From Bacteroidota bacterium (GTDB lineage Bacteria > Bacteroidota > Bacteroidia > Palsa-948): a stretch of 61,895 nt of DNA. The stretch covers positions 1 through 61,895 of the forward strand of contig JACQAL010000017.1 of the NCBI GenBank assembly GCA_016195025.1. The letters are read 5' to 3'. This document shows, piece after piece, positions 26,846-36,089 of the stretch (position 1 is the first letter of the stretch; every line of letters begins with the position of its first letter). The position numbers and the translations under genes are program-made. The notes under the pieces were generated by a model. The model saw only the letters and a list, made by a program, of their open reading frames with translations. It had not been told where the DNA came from and searched no databases.

Positions 26846-26909
26846 ATAGTTTTTAGTTTACGGTCTACAATTAAAAGCCAACCACTGTAAACTGTAGACT
26901 GGAAACTAT
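26846..26909. repeat. GTAAAC/GTTTAC word hairpin
   Basis: ATAGTTT ... AGTTTACGGTCTAC on the left mirrors GTAAACTGTAGACT ... AAACTAT on the right. It lies between the convergent cdaA and a lipoprotein gene, where it may terminate both. Confidence 0.6.
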
Positions 26910-27442
26910 TTTTTCTCTTTCTTCTCGAAACTTTTAATAATATCTGCATCTGATTTCCCGAACATGCTCATGAGCGCTTTGGCATCATCTGCAAAAGCAT
27001 GATTCGGATATTTTGAAATAAGTTCCATATAAAAAATTTTCGCAGAGATGGTATCATTAAAAAATTCCTGGTAATAATATCCCTGCAGGAAAATGCAATC
27101 GGGAATACGTTTATAGTTCGGATAGTTCTTACAAATATCCGCAAGCGTTGCAATGGCTTTTATGTTATCATTCAAAGCACGCTGCAAATCAGCTGCGCGA
27201 AATAAATATTCAGGACTCAGCGAATCATTGGAAAACTTTTTTACAAAATCCTCATAGGAAGAAATTTCTTTTGATGCAAGTTCTTTATCAAGAGTCATGT
27301 TTTGCCCATCGAACATTTTTTTGTTGATGGAATCAATTTGCGCAATCATGCTTTGCTTTTCGTCCATCTCTTTTGAATTATTCGAGCAGGAAGAAAGACA
27401 GTAAACGGCAAACAATAAACAATAAACAAATTTTTTTTTCAT
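26906..27442 (-). CDS. TPR-like lipoprotein
   Basis: 178 residues. The signal MKKKFVYCLLFAVYCLSSC puts the acylated Cys at residue 19. The mature part has paired helices (YLFRAADLQRALNDNIKAIA, AKIFYMELISKYPNHAFADD) like tetratricopeptide or YfiO-type repeats. The signal-peptide segment YCLLFAVYCL is encoded by a stretch of reiterated AAACAATAAAC words of the intergenic repeat type. Upstream neighbours are def and ruvX on the same strand. Confidence 0.7.
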   Translation of the reverse strand: MKKKFVYCLLFAVYCLSSCSNNSKEMDEKQSMIAQIDSINKKMFDGQNMTLDKELASKEISSYEDFVKKFSNDSLSPEYLFRAADLQRALNDNIKAIATLADICKNYPNYKRIPDCIFLQGYYYQEFFNDTISAKIFYMELISKYPNHAFADDAKALMSMFGKSDADIIKSFEKKEKK

Positions 27443-27452
27443 AGAATTATTT

Positions 27453-28013
27453 TTAAAGCGGAAATTTCATTTTATATTCTATCTCCACTTTTCCTTTCGC
27501 AATATCATTCAATCGGCTTTTAAGAAGTGTTCTTCTCAGCGGGTTTATTCTGTCAATAAAAAGTTTTCCTTCAATATGGTCGTATTCGTGTTCAATAATG
27601 CGCGCGGAAATTCCGGTAAAGGTTTCTTCATGTTCAACAAAATTTGCATCAACGTATTTAATTGTTATTGTCGGCTTGCGCTGCACATCTTCACGTATTT
27701 TAGGAATGCTCAAACAACCTTCGTTGTATTTCCACTCCTCCCCTTTTTCCTCTATGATTTTCGGATTGATAAAAATTTTTTTGAAATCTTTTAATTCAGG
27801 ATGTTCATTGTCTTCGTTAAAGGGGCTTCCATCCACAATAAAAAGGCGGATTGATTTTCCAACCTGCGGAGCGGCAAGCCCGACTCCTTTTGCATTATTC
27901 ATGGTGTCGAACATATCGGCAATAAGTTTCTGCAGATCAGGATAATTTTTATCTATGTCGGTGCCAGGTTTTCTGAGAATGGGATCACCATAAGCAAGAA
28001 TGGGTAAAATCAT
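27453..28013 (-). CDS. def: Peptide deformylase
   Basis: The 186-residue metalloenzyme removes the N-formyl group from new proteins. The three motifs are GVGLAAPQVG, EGCLSIP (metal Cys) and HEYDHIEG (two metal His and catalytic Glu). It lies 3 bp after ruvX, so the two share an operon, as in many Bacteroidota. Confidence 0.97.
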   Translation of the reverse strand: MILPILAYGDPILRKPGTDIDKNYPDLQKLIADMFDTMNNAKGVGLAAPQVGKSIRLFIVDGSPFNEDNEHPELKDFKKIFINPKIIEEKGEEWKYNEGCLSIPKIREDVQRKPTITIKYVDANFVEHEETFTGISARIIEHEYDHIEGKLFIDRINPLRRTLLKSRLNDIAKGKVEIEYKMKFPL

Positions 28014-28016
28014 ATT

Positions 28017-28430
28017 TTAAGATGAAAGTTCCAAAAAATTCTGAAGAATAATAGTTGCACTTACTTTATCCACCAGCGATTTATTCCTTCTGTTCATTTT
28101 TTTTATTCCTGCTTCGCGAATTGTGCGTTGAGCGAGTTTTGAAGTAAAGCGTTCGTCCAAGCGTTCAATTTTTAGGTCAGGAAAATTTTTTTTCAAATCT
28201 ACAATAAAAGATTGAATGCTTTTTTCTATTTCCTGTTCTGTATTATCCAAATTAACCGGCTTGCCAATTACGATTGTTTCCACTTCTTCCTTCTTAAAAT
28301 AATTCTGAAGAAATAGAATTACTTCTTTCGTTGAAATTGTATCAAGAGAAGTTGCAATCATTTTCAGATTATCCGTCACCGCAATTCCGCAGCGCTTCAT
28401 TCCAAAATCTATTGCAAGAATTCTTGGCAT
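28017..28430 (-). CDS. ruvX: Putative pre-16S rRNA nuclease (YqgF/RuvX)
   Basis: The 137-residue RNase H-like enzyme is thought to process the 5' end of 16S rRNA. The start MPRILAIDFGMKRCGIAVTD has the first catalytic Asp, IVIGKP follows the second strand, and LDERFTSKLAQ and VDKVSATIIL supply the remaining acidic residues. A longer start at 28439 exists but the ATG at 28430 fits the family. Confidence 0.94.
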   Translation of the reverse strand: MPRILAIDFGMKRCGIAVTDNLKMIATSLDTISTKEVILFLQNYFKKEEVETIVIGKPVNLDNTEQEIEKSIQSFIVDLKKNFPDLKIERLDERFTSKLAQRTIREAGIKKMNRRNKSLVDKVSATIILQNFLELSS

Positions 28431-28451
28431 CGCTGACAAAGTTAATCGGTT

Positions 28452-28459
28452 TATATTTG
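28452..28459 (+). promoter_or_regulatory. Putative minus-7 box for dapD
   Basis: TATATTTG is an exact TAnnTTTG match, 15 bp before the dapD ATG, giving a very short leader. Confidence 0.5.
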
Positions 28460-28474
28460 CAAAAATATTTTTCG

Positions 28475-29281
28475 ATGAAAGAAATTATTGAATCCGCATG
28501 GAATAATCGCGAACTTCTGAAGCAAGAAAAAATTCAGAATGCTATTCGTGAAGTAATTGAACAATTGGATAAAGGAAAAATCCGCGTAGCTGAACCAACT
28601 TCTTCGGGGTGGCAGGTAAATGAATGGATTAAAAAAGCTGTCATACTTTATTTTCCAATTCAGAAAATGGAAACATTTAATGCTGGTCCGCTGGAGTTTC
28701 ACGATAAAATGAAATTAAAATCCAACTATAAAAAATTAGGAGTGAGAGTTGTGCCGCATGCGGTTGCGCGTTACGGTGCATATCTTGCTCCGGGAGTAAT
28801 CCTAATGCCTTCGTATGTAAATATTGGCGCGTATGTGGACAGCGGAACGATGGTGGATACCTGGGCAACCGTTGGCTCCTGCGCACAGATCGGAAAAAAT
28901 GTTCACCTCAGTGGTGGCGTTGGAATTGGCGGAGTGCTCGAACCGGTTCAGGCAGCGCCTGTAATTATTGAAGATGGAGCATTCATCGGCTCACGCTGCA
29001 TTGTTGTGGAAGGAGTTCGCGTGGAAAAAGAAGCAGTGCTTGGCGCGAATGTGGTTCTGACCATGAGCACAAAAATTATTGATGTATCAGGAAGTTCTCC
29101 GAAAGAATATAAAGGAGTAGTTCCTCCGCGCTCAGTGGTAATCTCAGGAACGTACACAAAAAAATTTCCTGCGGGAGATTACAATGTGCAGTGCGCGCTC
29201 ATCATCGGACAGAGAAAAGCAAGCACAGATTTAAAAACTTCTTTAAATAATGCGCTGAGGGATTTTGATGTGGCAGTGTGA
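28475..29281 (+). CDS. dapD: Tetrahydrodipicolinate N-succinyltransferase
   Basis: The 268-residue left-handed beta-helix enzyme succinylates tetrahydrodipicolinate in lysine and meso-diaminopimelate synthesis. Hexapeptide repeats run through GVILMPSYVNIGAYVDSGTM, VDTWATVGSCAQIGKNVHLS and GVGIGGVLEPVQAAPVIIED. The ATG at 28475 is the family start; the open frame extends upstream over ruvX but that part is a shadow. It converges without spacer on the next gene. Confidence 0.96.
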   Translation: MKEIIESAWNNRELLKQEKIQNAIREVIEQLDKGKIRVAEPTSSGWQVNEWIKKAVILYFPIQKMETFNAGPLEFHDKMKLKSNYKKLGVRVVPHAVARYGAYLAPGVILMPSYVNIGAYVDSGTMVDTWATVGSCAQIGKNVHLSGGVGIGGVLEPVQAAPVIIEDGAFIGSRCIVVEGVRVEKEAVLGANVVLTMSTKIIDVSGSSPKEYKGVVPPRSVVISGTYTKKFPAGDYNVQCALIIGQRKASTDLKTSLNNALRDFDVAV

Positions 29282-32200
29282 TTACTGAATCACAATTTTC
29301 TTTTCGTAAATAGTATCGTTAGAAGATGCAACAACAATATAAACACCAGAAGCAAGTTTTCCGTCAGGGTCAATGGCTACTACTTCCTTATCGTTTGAAA
29401 GAATAACTACCTTGGAATAAAATTCTTTTCCAAGCACATCACGAACAACAATAAGAATTTCATCGCCAGCATTGGCTCTTACGCTTACATTGAACGGGCC
29501 GCTGGAAGGATTAGGATATACTGCAATGCCATTGCTTGCGGAAAAATTAACGGCAATCATTATACTATATTTATACTTTCCGTCTTTATCAACCTGTTTT
29601 AACCTGTAATAGGAAACACCGCTATAAGGGTCATAATCGGTAGAAGAATAATTTCGGGTAGTGGTGCTGTTGCCAGCCGCCTTAATTTTTTCCACATCTT
29701 CAAAAGCATTTCCATCTTTCGAGCGCTGCACCATAAAATAATCGCTGTTTGTTTCAGAAGAAGTTTTCCAGGTAACGTCCACCACATTTCCATTCGGCTT
29801 TGCATCGAATGAGAGCAGTTCAATGGGAAGAGGATTTGTTCCTCCGGTAGCATTTGCCAAAGTAAATTTATTTCCGTTGTATGTGTTAAAAGTTCCGGAT
29901 AAAATATCTCCAGCATAATCCGTTCCGTTGCATAACCCCGGAGGCCCGCCTACGACTCCTGCCCTGTCAATCCATGCAGTTGCTCCATCCCATTGCGCGA
30001 TGCGAAGATTAGGTGGGTCTTGCACAAAATCAGTGTTCTGAGTGCATTGATAATACATTCTTACTTGCTGATTCGGGTCCAAAGCCGTGGCTGGCGATTG
30101 CGTAACGGTGTGGTATCTCACATCAGAAACCCATGTGAGTGTGCCGGGCAATGTATAACCAAAAGTTCTTGCCGAACTGTTAAACATTTCAGCAGTGTAG
30201 GTGGTTACATTATTATTTGATTGGTCAATGAATACTTGTATTGGCCGGTAATCATTATTTTTTCCAACTGGAAAAGTTTTAGTAGTTCCAATGCTTGAGT
30301 TAACAGTATACGCCATGGGACCTTTTACAAAACTGCTGTCTTGTGGAGTTGAACCCAGTGTAACAGTAGAGCCAGCATCCATCGTAAGTAAATTAGTTGA
30401 AGTAGTGAGAATATGCCCATCGGTGAGATTTAAATTCTTTGAAACTGTAACAGGAGAAGATAATTGAATTGCCTGCGCAGGAGTTGAATTGTTTGTTATA
30501 AGATTATAAAATGTTTCTCCTCCCGCAAGAACAGTGGAAACAGTTTGCTGGGCAGAACCTAATAACGATACTGTTCCGCTGCGTTCTACAAAGGGATTTG
30601 CATTGGTGCTTGTTGCTGTCCAGTTTCCATACAGGGAAATCGGATAGTTTGATCCGCTTGCATCAAGTTGTGCTGTTCCTGAAATAAGTAAATCTTTTTG
30701 AACGGTAATACCACCCAGATATAAAGTTTTAAGCCCCGAACCTGAAAAGGTAACATTATAATAGGCAGAAGGGGCAGGACCATTTACTCCTACGCTTCTT
30801 ACATTTTGGTTACCAGCCCGATTATAATTAACTGTTCCGCTTGTGAGGTTGTAGGTGCCCGATAAGTTGAGTCCAGGATTCCCACCGCTTCCAATAAAAA
30901 ATATACCCGTACCATTCATTGTCAAACTGGCTGTTCCTGTTATTGTTCCTCCATTATCTGATAAGTTAGCAGCCCCTGTTATTGTTACGGTACCGTTATT
31001 AACTGTGAGCGTACCGGAAGAAGTTTTTGTTGCTGCATTGGATGCAATAAGATTATAATAGGTCGAAGAATTTTTAATTGTTTGGGCAACACTTCCATTA
31101 TAATTAACAGTATTGGGCGATGCCGAAGCATCAAGCGTGCCCGTTGCTAGTAATGCACGCGCAATATTTAATGTGGAGTTGGCAGCATTCGTCCAGGTAG
31201 AACCGGCTGCATTTCCGGTCAGATTGCCAGATAAGGTAACAGTTCCATTATTAGTAACAGTGGTTACTGCATCTGCAATTGAAAAGGCAGAAGATGTGGA
31301 ACTTCCAAATGTTAAGATGGAGCCGGAAAGAATACTTTTATCTCCTGTAACGCTGATGGTTCCGCTTCCGGTTACGCTTCCTGCACCGCTAATGTTTTTT
31401 GAAACTCCATTCAGCGTGATGGTTCTTGTTCCGCCTGCAATGGTTCCATCAAGTAGTACGCTTCCGCTCACCGAAAAATTTTGACCGAGAGTCAATGTGG
31501 ATCCCACCGGCATAGTTAATTCCTGCCCTACCGTCATGGTTGCCGCAGGAGTGGTTGTTGACGAACTTCCACCTGTAAAAGTCAAATTCTTCGTAACCGC
31601 CCATGTTCCGCCTGTGGGTGCAAAATATCCTGTGCCCTGAACCTGCAAATCGTAATTCACAGTAAGGTTTGATGTGCCTACCAAGTTAGAACCATTTTCT
31701 ATAATGAGATAATCTGGAGATGCAGCAACATTAAGTATAACCGGATTTCCTGTTGTAACAACTACTAATGCTCCAGGTGTAGGCATACAATCGCAACTCG
31801 GACCACCGTAAGTAAACGACCATGTTGCATTGCCTGGAGTAGCATCGCTCCAGTTGCCCGAAGGTTTTATTGAGTAATAGGGCTGACGAAGCGGAGTTCC
31901 TGTAACAGGGTCGCTGTTAATGGTTCCAATCACCCAGTCGTTTTGCAAATCAGCGCCCGCCAGTGAAGTTCTTTTTCCAATAGGAGCGGAAACAGTTCCA
32001 CCGGCAGCGGCATGCGTTCCTTTTGCTCCAACAACTGCTCCGGTATAGGTCATCAGGCGCATATCGGAGGTAGTTCCTATACTGGATAATGCGGTAAAAT
32101 AAACATCTATACTATAGGTGCCTCCGGGATTTGCCGAATAAGAAAGGGTGGATTTCATATTGTGTACACGCATCACCAAAGGCGGTTCGTTGAAAGAAAC

Positions 32201-34441
32201 ATCGGTGGAAGAAATGGCATCCGTATGCGTAGCCGATATATATGCGTTAGCCGTTGGAGTGCCGCTGTAAATTTTAACAGGCCTGTAATCGGTGGAAGTT
32301 CCAACAGGAAATAAACCATAGTTGGTGCTGGTAACTGCTGTTCCTGAAACCCACGACCTGCGGAATGTGCCTCCATACGCAATACCATTAGTATAAGACA
32401 GTGTTGAAGAAGCAGCCGCATTGCCAAGCGTAAGAGTTTTTCCGTTCAAATTGTAATTGCCCGCAGTCATGGTGAGCGTATTGGTAACCGTTACGTCATT
32501 AGCAAGTGTGACCGGACCTGTGCAATTTGATGTAACGCTGTAAAATATTTCTCCTCCTGCTTTGGTAATTGTTTGCGCGGCAGTTCCGTTAAATGTAACT
32601 GTGTTTGTTCCGGGAGTAAATGTTCCTCCGAGATTAGTCCAGTTATCGGTTACAGAAATATTTCCTGCAAGTGTTACTGTTGACGCTGCATTGATTTGAA
32701 CATTGCCGAACGTGATGGCGGCTGAAGGAGTAACCGTTCCGCTGCCGGTAAATACGGCAGTGCTTCCATCGGCAAGAACCACTGCTGCATTCGCATTTCT
32801 GAATCCGTTATTAAAATTAATTGTTGAACCGAATGAGTTGCTGAATACAGCATTGGGAACTCCTCCGCTCGTTTGATTTAAATCGAAAGATGGCGCAGCG
32901 GCTCCGTTAAAGTTTACTGTTCCGCTTCCGGTAATGTTAAACGTTCCTGATTGCTGCGGCATGCTCAGCGAATTGGCAAAGGTCATGCTTCCGCTTCCGA
33001 GAGAAATTACTTCGGTGGCTTCCACTGCATTTGCCATCCAGGTTACATTTCCGCTGAGCGTGAAAGTGCCGCTTGATACATTTAATTTGCCTATGCGGTT
33101 AGTAGTATTATTGTTCCCCGCAAAAACAAGATTGCCGTTCACCGTAAGCGTTCCTCCCGCCACATCCAGTAAATCAGTAAATCCCCCTGTGGGCTGATTA
33201 ATGGTAACATCATTGGTTACCGTCATGGTGGGATTGGAAGGACCAAAGGTTAATGTTCGTACGCTGTTATCCGCATCCATCACCAGGTAAGAGCAGGTGC
33301 AATTCTGGTTAAGCGTTACGTTAATATTGTTTACCTTGTCTCCAATATTCAGTGTGGGAAAAGTGGTGGCAGAAGTTCCTCCAATAGAAATTCCGAAGCC
33401 CTCAAACGTAACTTCATTTCCTCCTCCGGAAAAAGTTGCGCCATTGTTTGTCCAGTTGCCGGCTATTTTCATGTTTTCATTCAGCGTGAAAGTGGAACCG
33501 GAGTTCAGCGTAACATCTCCCAGCACATAAAAACATTTCAGCGCATTGCCTCCTGCGCAAGTGGTCCATGCGTTGGCGGTGAATGCTGCACTTGAATTAA
33601 GCGTGAAGTTGCCCTGAACTTCTGTTTGCCCCGCAGCGGAAGCAAGCGTGGTAGTTACGCTGCTTGCAATGTTCACGATTCCAAAGAAAATATTTTTATT
33701 GGGAGTAATTGTTTTTCCTGTGACCGTAAAGTTTTCAATTGACGCAGCATTAAAGGTCATGTTCTTGGAGTTCTGCGTGTAGTTGCCGGCAAAATTTACG
33801 GTGGAGCCCGCCACGGTAACAAAACTGGTCTGGTCAAGCGCGTAAGTAAAATCATTATTGAAATTTATGATTCCCGCCCCGCTGAAAATAATATTCTGCC
33901 CGCCACCGGTAAGGTTTACAACGGGAACAAATGTGATGGTGCCGGTGGAAATAGTAATATTATCCTGTCCTCCTGTTCCCCAATAAGAAAAAGTTCCGTT
34001 TACATTAATGGTTCCTCCGCCTGCATCAAGAATATATGTTTGTCCTGAGTTGCCAACGTTTATTTGCAAATCACCGGTCATGGTGAGCGAAGCGGCTGCA
34101 TTCACGGTGAGCGTTGCAAACTTTTTATCGTTGCCGCCACCGCTTCCGATGGTTACATCGGTGATGGAAAAAACTCCATCCACCGTCATGGTATTATTCA
34201 CGTTCTTGCCTTCAATAATTACGTTATCCGTTGCTGCGGGAACGCATCCGCACGATGCGCCCGTAGAGGAAACGGCTGACCATGCAGTGGGGTCGCTCCA
34301 TAACCCGGAACCGGTTTCTATAGCGTAATAGGTGGCGGAAAAACCTTTTTCACTCAGCAGGAGAAAACAAAAAAAGAAAACGAGGCGCAGGAATACACCC
34401 GTGCCTGAAAGAAAACTTCTGTTTGTTTTTTTTCTTTTCAT
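29282..34441 (-). CDS. Giant type IX-sorted surface protein with repetitive beta-structure
   Basis: 1719 residues. The signal peptide (about 1-35, ending EKGFSA) is followed by YYAIETGSGLWSDPTAWSAV, a motif seen twice (again near residue 855: YYSIKPSGNWSDATPGNATW), each introducing a long run of T/S/G/N-rich strands such as TLTVNAAASLTMTGDLQINV. This suggests beta-helix or adhesin-like repeats. The last about 90 residues contain IAVYPNPSSGPFNVSVRANA and end in a sorting domain (SGVYIVVASSNDTIYEKKIV). It is probably a cell-surface or secreted adhesin. The very low charge and repeated composition give many false open frames on the other strand. Confidence 0.88.
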   Translation of the reverse strand: MKRKKTNRSFLSGTGVFLRLVFFFCFLLLSEKGFSATYYAIETGSGLWSDPTAWSAVSSTGASCGCVPAATDNVIIEGKNVNNTMTVDGVFSITDVTIGSGGGNDKKFATLTVNAAASLTMTGDLQINVGNSGQTYILDAGGGTINVNGTFSYWGTGGQDNITISTGTITFVPVVNLTGGGQNIIFSGAGIINFNNDFTYALDQTSFVTVAGSTVNFAGNYTQNSKNMTFNAASIENFTVTGKTITPNKNIFFGIVNIASSVTTTLASAAGQTEVQGNFTLNSSAAFTANAWTTCAGGNALKCFYVLGDVTLNSGSTFTLNENMKIAGNWTNNGATFSGGGNEVTFEGFGISIGGTSATTFPTLNIGDKVNNINVTLNQNCTCSYLVMDADNSVRTLTFGPSNPTMTVTNDVTINQPTGGFTDLLDVAGGTLTVNGNLVFAGNNNTTNRIGKLNVSSGTFTLSGNVTWMANAVEATEVISLGSGSMTFANSLSMPQQSGTFNITGSGTVNFNGAAAPSFDLNQTSGGVPNAVFSNSFGSTINFNNGFRNANAAVVLADGSTAVFTGSGTVTPSAAITFGNVQINAASTVTLAGNISVTDNWTNLGGTFTPGTNTVTFNGTAAQTITKAGGEIFYSVTSNCTGPVTLANDVTVTNTLTMTAGNYNLNGKTLTLGNAAASSTLSYTNGIAYGGTFRRSWVSGTAVTSTNYGLFPVGTSTDYRPVKIYSGTPTANAYISATHTDAISSTDVSFNEPPLVMRVHNMKSTLSYSANPGGTYSIDVYFTALSSIGTTSDMRLMTYTGAVVGAKGTHAAAGGTVSAPIGKRTSLAGADLQNDWVIGTINSDPVTGTPLRQPYYSIKPSGNWSDATPGNATWSFTYGGPSCDCMPTPGALVVVTTGNPVILNVAASPDYLIIENGSNLVGTSNLTVNYDLQVQGTGYFAPTGGTWAVTKNLTFTGGSSSTTTPAATMTVGQELTMPVGSTLTLGQNFSVSGSVLLDGTIAGGTRTITLNGVSKNISGAGSVTGSGTISVTGDKSILSGSILTFGSSTSSAFSIADAVTTVTNNGTVTLSGNLTGNAAGSTWTNAANSTLNIARALLATGTLDASASPNTVNYNGSVAQTIKNSSTYYNLIASNAATKTSSGTLTVNNGTVTITGAANLSDNGGTITGTASLTMNGTGIFFIGSGGNPGLNLSGTYNLTSGTVNYNRAGNQNVRSVGVNGPAPSAYYNVTFSGSGLKTLYLGGITVQKDLLISGTAQLDASGSNYPISLYGNWTATSTNANPFVERSGTVSLLGSAQQTVSTVLAGGETFYNLITNNSTPAQAIQLSSPVTVSKNLNLTDGHILTTSTNLLTMDAGSTVTLGSTPQDSSFVKGPMAYTVNSSIGTTKTFPVGKNNDYRPIQVFIDQSNNNVTTYTAEMFNSSARTFGYTLPGTLTWVSDVRYHTVTQSPATALDPNQQVRMYYQCTQNTDFVQDPPNLRIAQWDGATAWIDRAGVVGGPPGLCNGTDYAGDILSGTFNTYNGNKFTLANATGGTNPLPIELLSFDAKPNGNVVDVTWKTSSETNSDYFMVQRSKDGNAFEDVEKIKAAGNSTTTRNYSSTDYDPYSGVSYYRLKQVDKDGKYKYSIMIAVNFSASNGIAVYPNPSSGPFNVSVRANAGDEILIVVRDVLGKEFYSKVVILSNDKEVVAIDPDGKLASGVYIVVASSNDTIYEKKIVIQ

Positions 34442-34666
34442 AAGCAAAAAAGTAAGAGCGGCTTTTGTAGTTTTTACTTCGTTAGGGTTGATTTTGTTTC
34501 ACTTATTAATACAATAATACGAACAATGTTTTGTTAATTCCTACCTTATTATGTAGTTTTCGACCAAACTACTGTTTTCTCCGATGAAAGAGATAGTTAT
34601 GTAGATGAATTTGCGAACACTTTTTTGTTTGTAACTGTTTGAATGCTTTTCCTGCTTCCTGTTCTT

Positions 34667-35584
34667 TTATAGTTTTAACCTGAATATTCTCCATCGTTTG
34701 CGTTCTTCTTTTGGTTTGGGCGTGTACTGAAAAGTTTTTTTCATTCCCACCATTACTTCAATAAATGAATTGGTATGGCTGATAGTATTATTTACATTGG
34801 CGGGAAAGTAGAGTTCGCTGTTGCTGCCATTGCTGTACTGCGCATTTTTATTTTTTATATCTGCAAATCCTTTTTGCCCCATTACCATGAGTTGCAATTG
34901 CCAGTCGGAGTTTAATTTTTTCTGCATGCCCACTCCCAGCAATGCGCCATAGTCAAAAGGGTTGTAAGGTTTGCTTTGCAAGTTGTAATAAGCCGATGCG
35001 GGCGGAATGCCTGTTGCCGTATAGGTAACAACCGTGGAAGTGCCTTTTGTTACTGCGGAAGATTGCTCATCCTTGCTGGTAACGGTGTTTGTTTCTTTGT
35101 ACCACGTGAGGTATGCTGCATAAAATCCGAGAGTGTAGATAAGTTGGTTCTCTTCTTTTTTCCCTTTGATGAATTCAACGCGCAGCGGAACTTTGAGATA
35201 TTGCAGGCGGAGGTTTCGCTGCCAGGCAATCTCCTGCTGCTGCATTTTTTTATAGTTCTCTCCGCAGAAAGAATAAAACAGCCCTGTGCTGATTCCTATT
35301 TTATCGGCAAGGTAAAAACCCGATTCGTACATATCATCGTACACTACTTTTTTCCCCGCCTTTCCTTTGAACTTAAAGCCGGTGGTGATGCCTGCATCGA
35401 GGGCGGGCGTGATGCCTCGCTTGAAGGGTGGCGCATTGTAAGCCGCAAGGTTTCTCCACTGCCCGCTGATGAAGGAGTTGCCGGGCTGAATTACAAATTG
35501 CATGTTGAGGTTTTTTTGCGCAAAAGAAGTTACTGTCAGAAGAAGAAGGGTGAGAACTGCGGCAAGTGTTTTTATTTTATTCAT
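34667..35584 (-). CDS. Outer-membrane beta-barrel protein (PorT-like)
   Basis: 305 residues. The signal peptide MNKIKTLAAVLTLLLLTVTS precedes FAQKNLNMQF. The mature part shows alternating strands typical of the PorT-type outer-membrane barrels: KIGISTGLFYSF, LRLQYLKVPLRVEFI, YTLGFYAAYLTWYKE and DYGALLGVGMQKKL. It ends with a strand (FIEVMVGMKKTFQYT) and a basic tail. Its role could be transport, secretion or scaffold; not decidable here. It is the last gene of the minus-strand accessory run. Confidence 0.78.
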   Translation of the reverse strand: MNKIKTLAAVLTLLLLTVTSFAQKNLNMQFVIQPGNSFISGQWRNLAAYNAPPFKRGITPALDAGITTGFKFKGKAGKKVVYDDMYESGFYLADKIGISTGLFYSFCGENYKKMQQQEIAWQRNLRLQYLKVPLRVEFIKGKKEENQLIYTLGFYAAYLTWYKETNTVTSKDEQSSAVTKGTSTVVTYTATGIPPASAYYNLQSKPYNPFDYGALLGVGMQKKLNSDWQLQLMVMGQKGFADIKNKNAQYSNGSNSELYFPANVNNTISHTNSFIEVMVGMKKTFQYTPKPKEERKRWRIFRLKL

Positions 35585-35602
35585 ACATTTTACAAGAGTT
35601 AT

Positions 35603-35710
35603 TCATATAAAAATATAATATAAAATAAAAAGTGCCAAGCCCAGCGCAATGTATGCCACTATGAGCGCGTGGGTGGAGCGGCTGCTGTGGGTGCTTTCTT
35701 TGGTGTACAT
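35603..35710 (-). CDS. 35-residue single-helix membrane peptide
   Basis: A short ORF with ATG at 35710 and TGA at 35603-35605. The product is a Ser/His-rich head (MYTKESTHSSRSTH) followed by one membrane helix (ALIVAYIALGLALFILYYIF). It lies 18 bp before the beta-barrel gene on the same strand. The clear split into polar head and hydrophobic helix supports it being real, but the size leaves doubt. Confidence 0.45.
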   Translation of the reverse strand: MYTKESTHSSRSTHALIVAYIALGLALFILYYIFI

Positions 35711-35742
35711 ATATAGTATGATTTAGAATGTTTATGTTGATA

Positions 35743-35823
35743 AAATAATGCAAATGCCGCGAACAAATGCGAACACCGCGAATTTTTGTTCGCAGTGTTC
35801 GCATACATTCGCATTTTTCGCAT
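35743..35823. repeat. GCGAACA word hairpin
   Basis: AATGCGAACACCGCGAA on the left is mirrored by TTCGCAGTGTTCGCATACATTCGC on the right. The arms are degenerate tandem copies of one word and its complement. Confidence 0.65.
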
Positions 35824-35827
35824 GATG

Positions 35828-36031
35828 TTATCCATATAAATGACCATTATTGAAGGTAGCAACTTGCGTTAATAAATTGACAGTTTCATATACCGCATCA
35901 TTTTCTCTTATCCCTTGCATGAGTTCTTCGCGGTTCATTTTCAGTTGGCGTTGTGCTGCATGGGGATGGGAAACCCTCATTTCCCCGAGACCGGCTGTCG
36001 TGCTCTTTTCATTCAGCCGCTGTTTCACCAT
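35828..36031 (-). CDS. Doubtful 67-residue ORF
   Basis: The frame encodes a soluble, mostly helical peptide; an internal start gives MNREELMQGIRENDAVYETV. It follows the 266-residue protein on the same strand. No family is recognised, and the upstream half overlaps palindromic DNA, so it may not be a gene. Confidence 0.22.
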   Translation of the reverse strand: MVKQRLNEKSTTAGLGEMRVSHPHAAQRQLKMNREELMQGIRENDAVYETVNLLTQVATFNNGHLYG

Positions 36032-36064
36032 CCCGGATGCAGCGTTTTTTTATTTCAATCTTCC

Positions 36065-36082
36065 TCCCGATAGTTATCGGGA
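36065..36082. repeat. TCCCGATA/TATCGGGA palindrome
   Basis: Perfect 8-bp arms with a 2-base loop, just after the stop of the 266-residue protein. Such CCCGATA palindromes recur in Bacteroidota genomes as short repeats and could act as a terminator. Confidence 0.6.
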
Positions 36083-36089
36083 CTTCCAA

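Larger units (their letters stand above)
35711..36089. other. Intergenic stretch with hairpins and one doubtful ORF
   Basis: About 380 bp between the 35-residue peptide and the 266-residue protein. It holds a word hairpin (35743-35823), a weak ORF (35828-36031) and a short palindrome (36065-36082). Confidence 0.5.

Noticed and set aside
29282-34441. Long plus-strand reading frames opposite the giant surface protein (for example 31113-31484)
   Set aside because: They are Val/Pro-rich mirror frames of Thr/Gly/Asn-rich codons. The minus-strand protein has a signal peptide and sorting domain.
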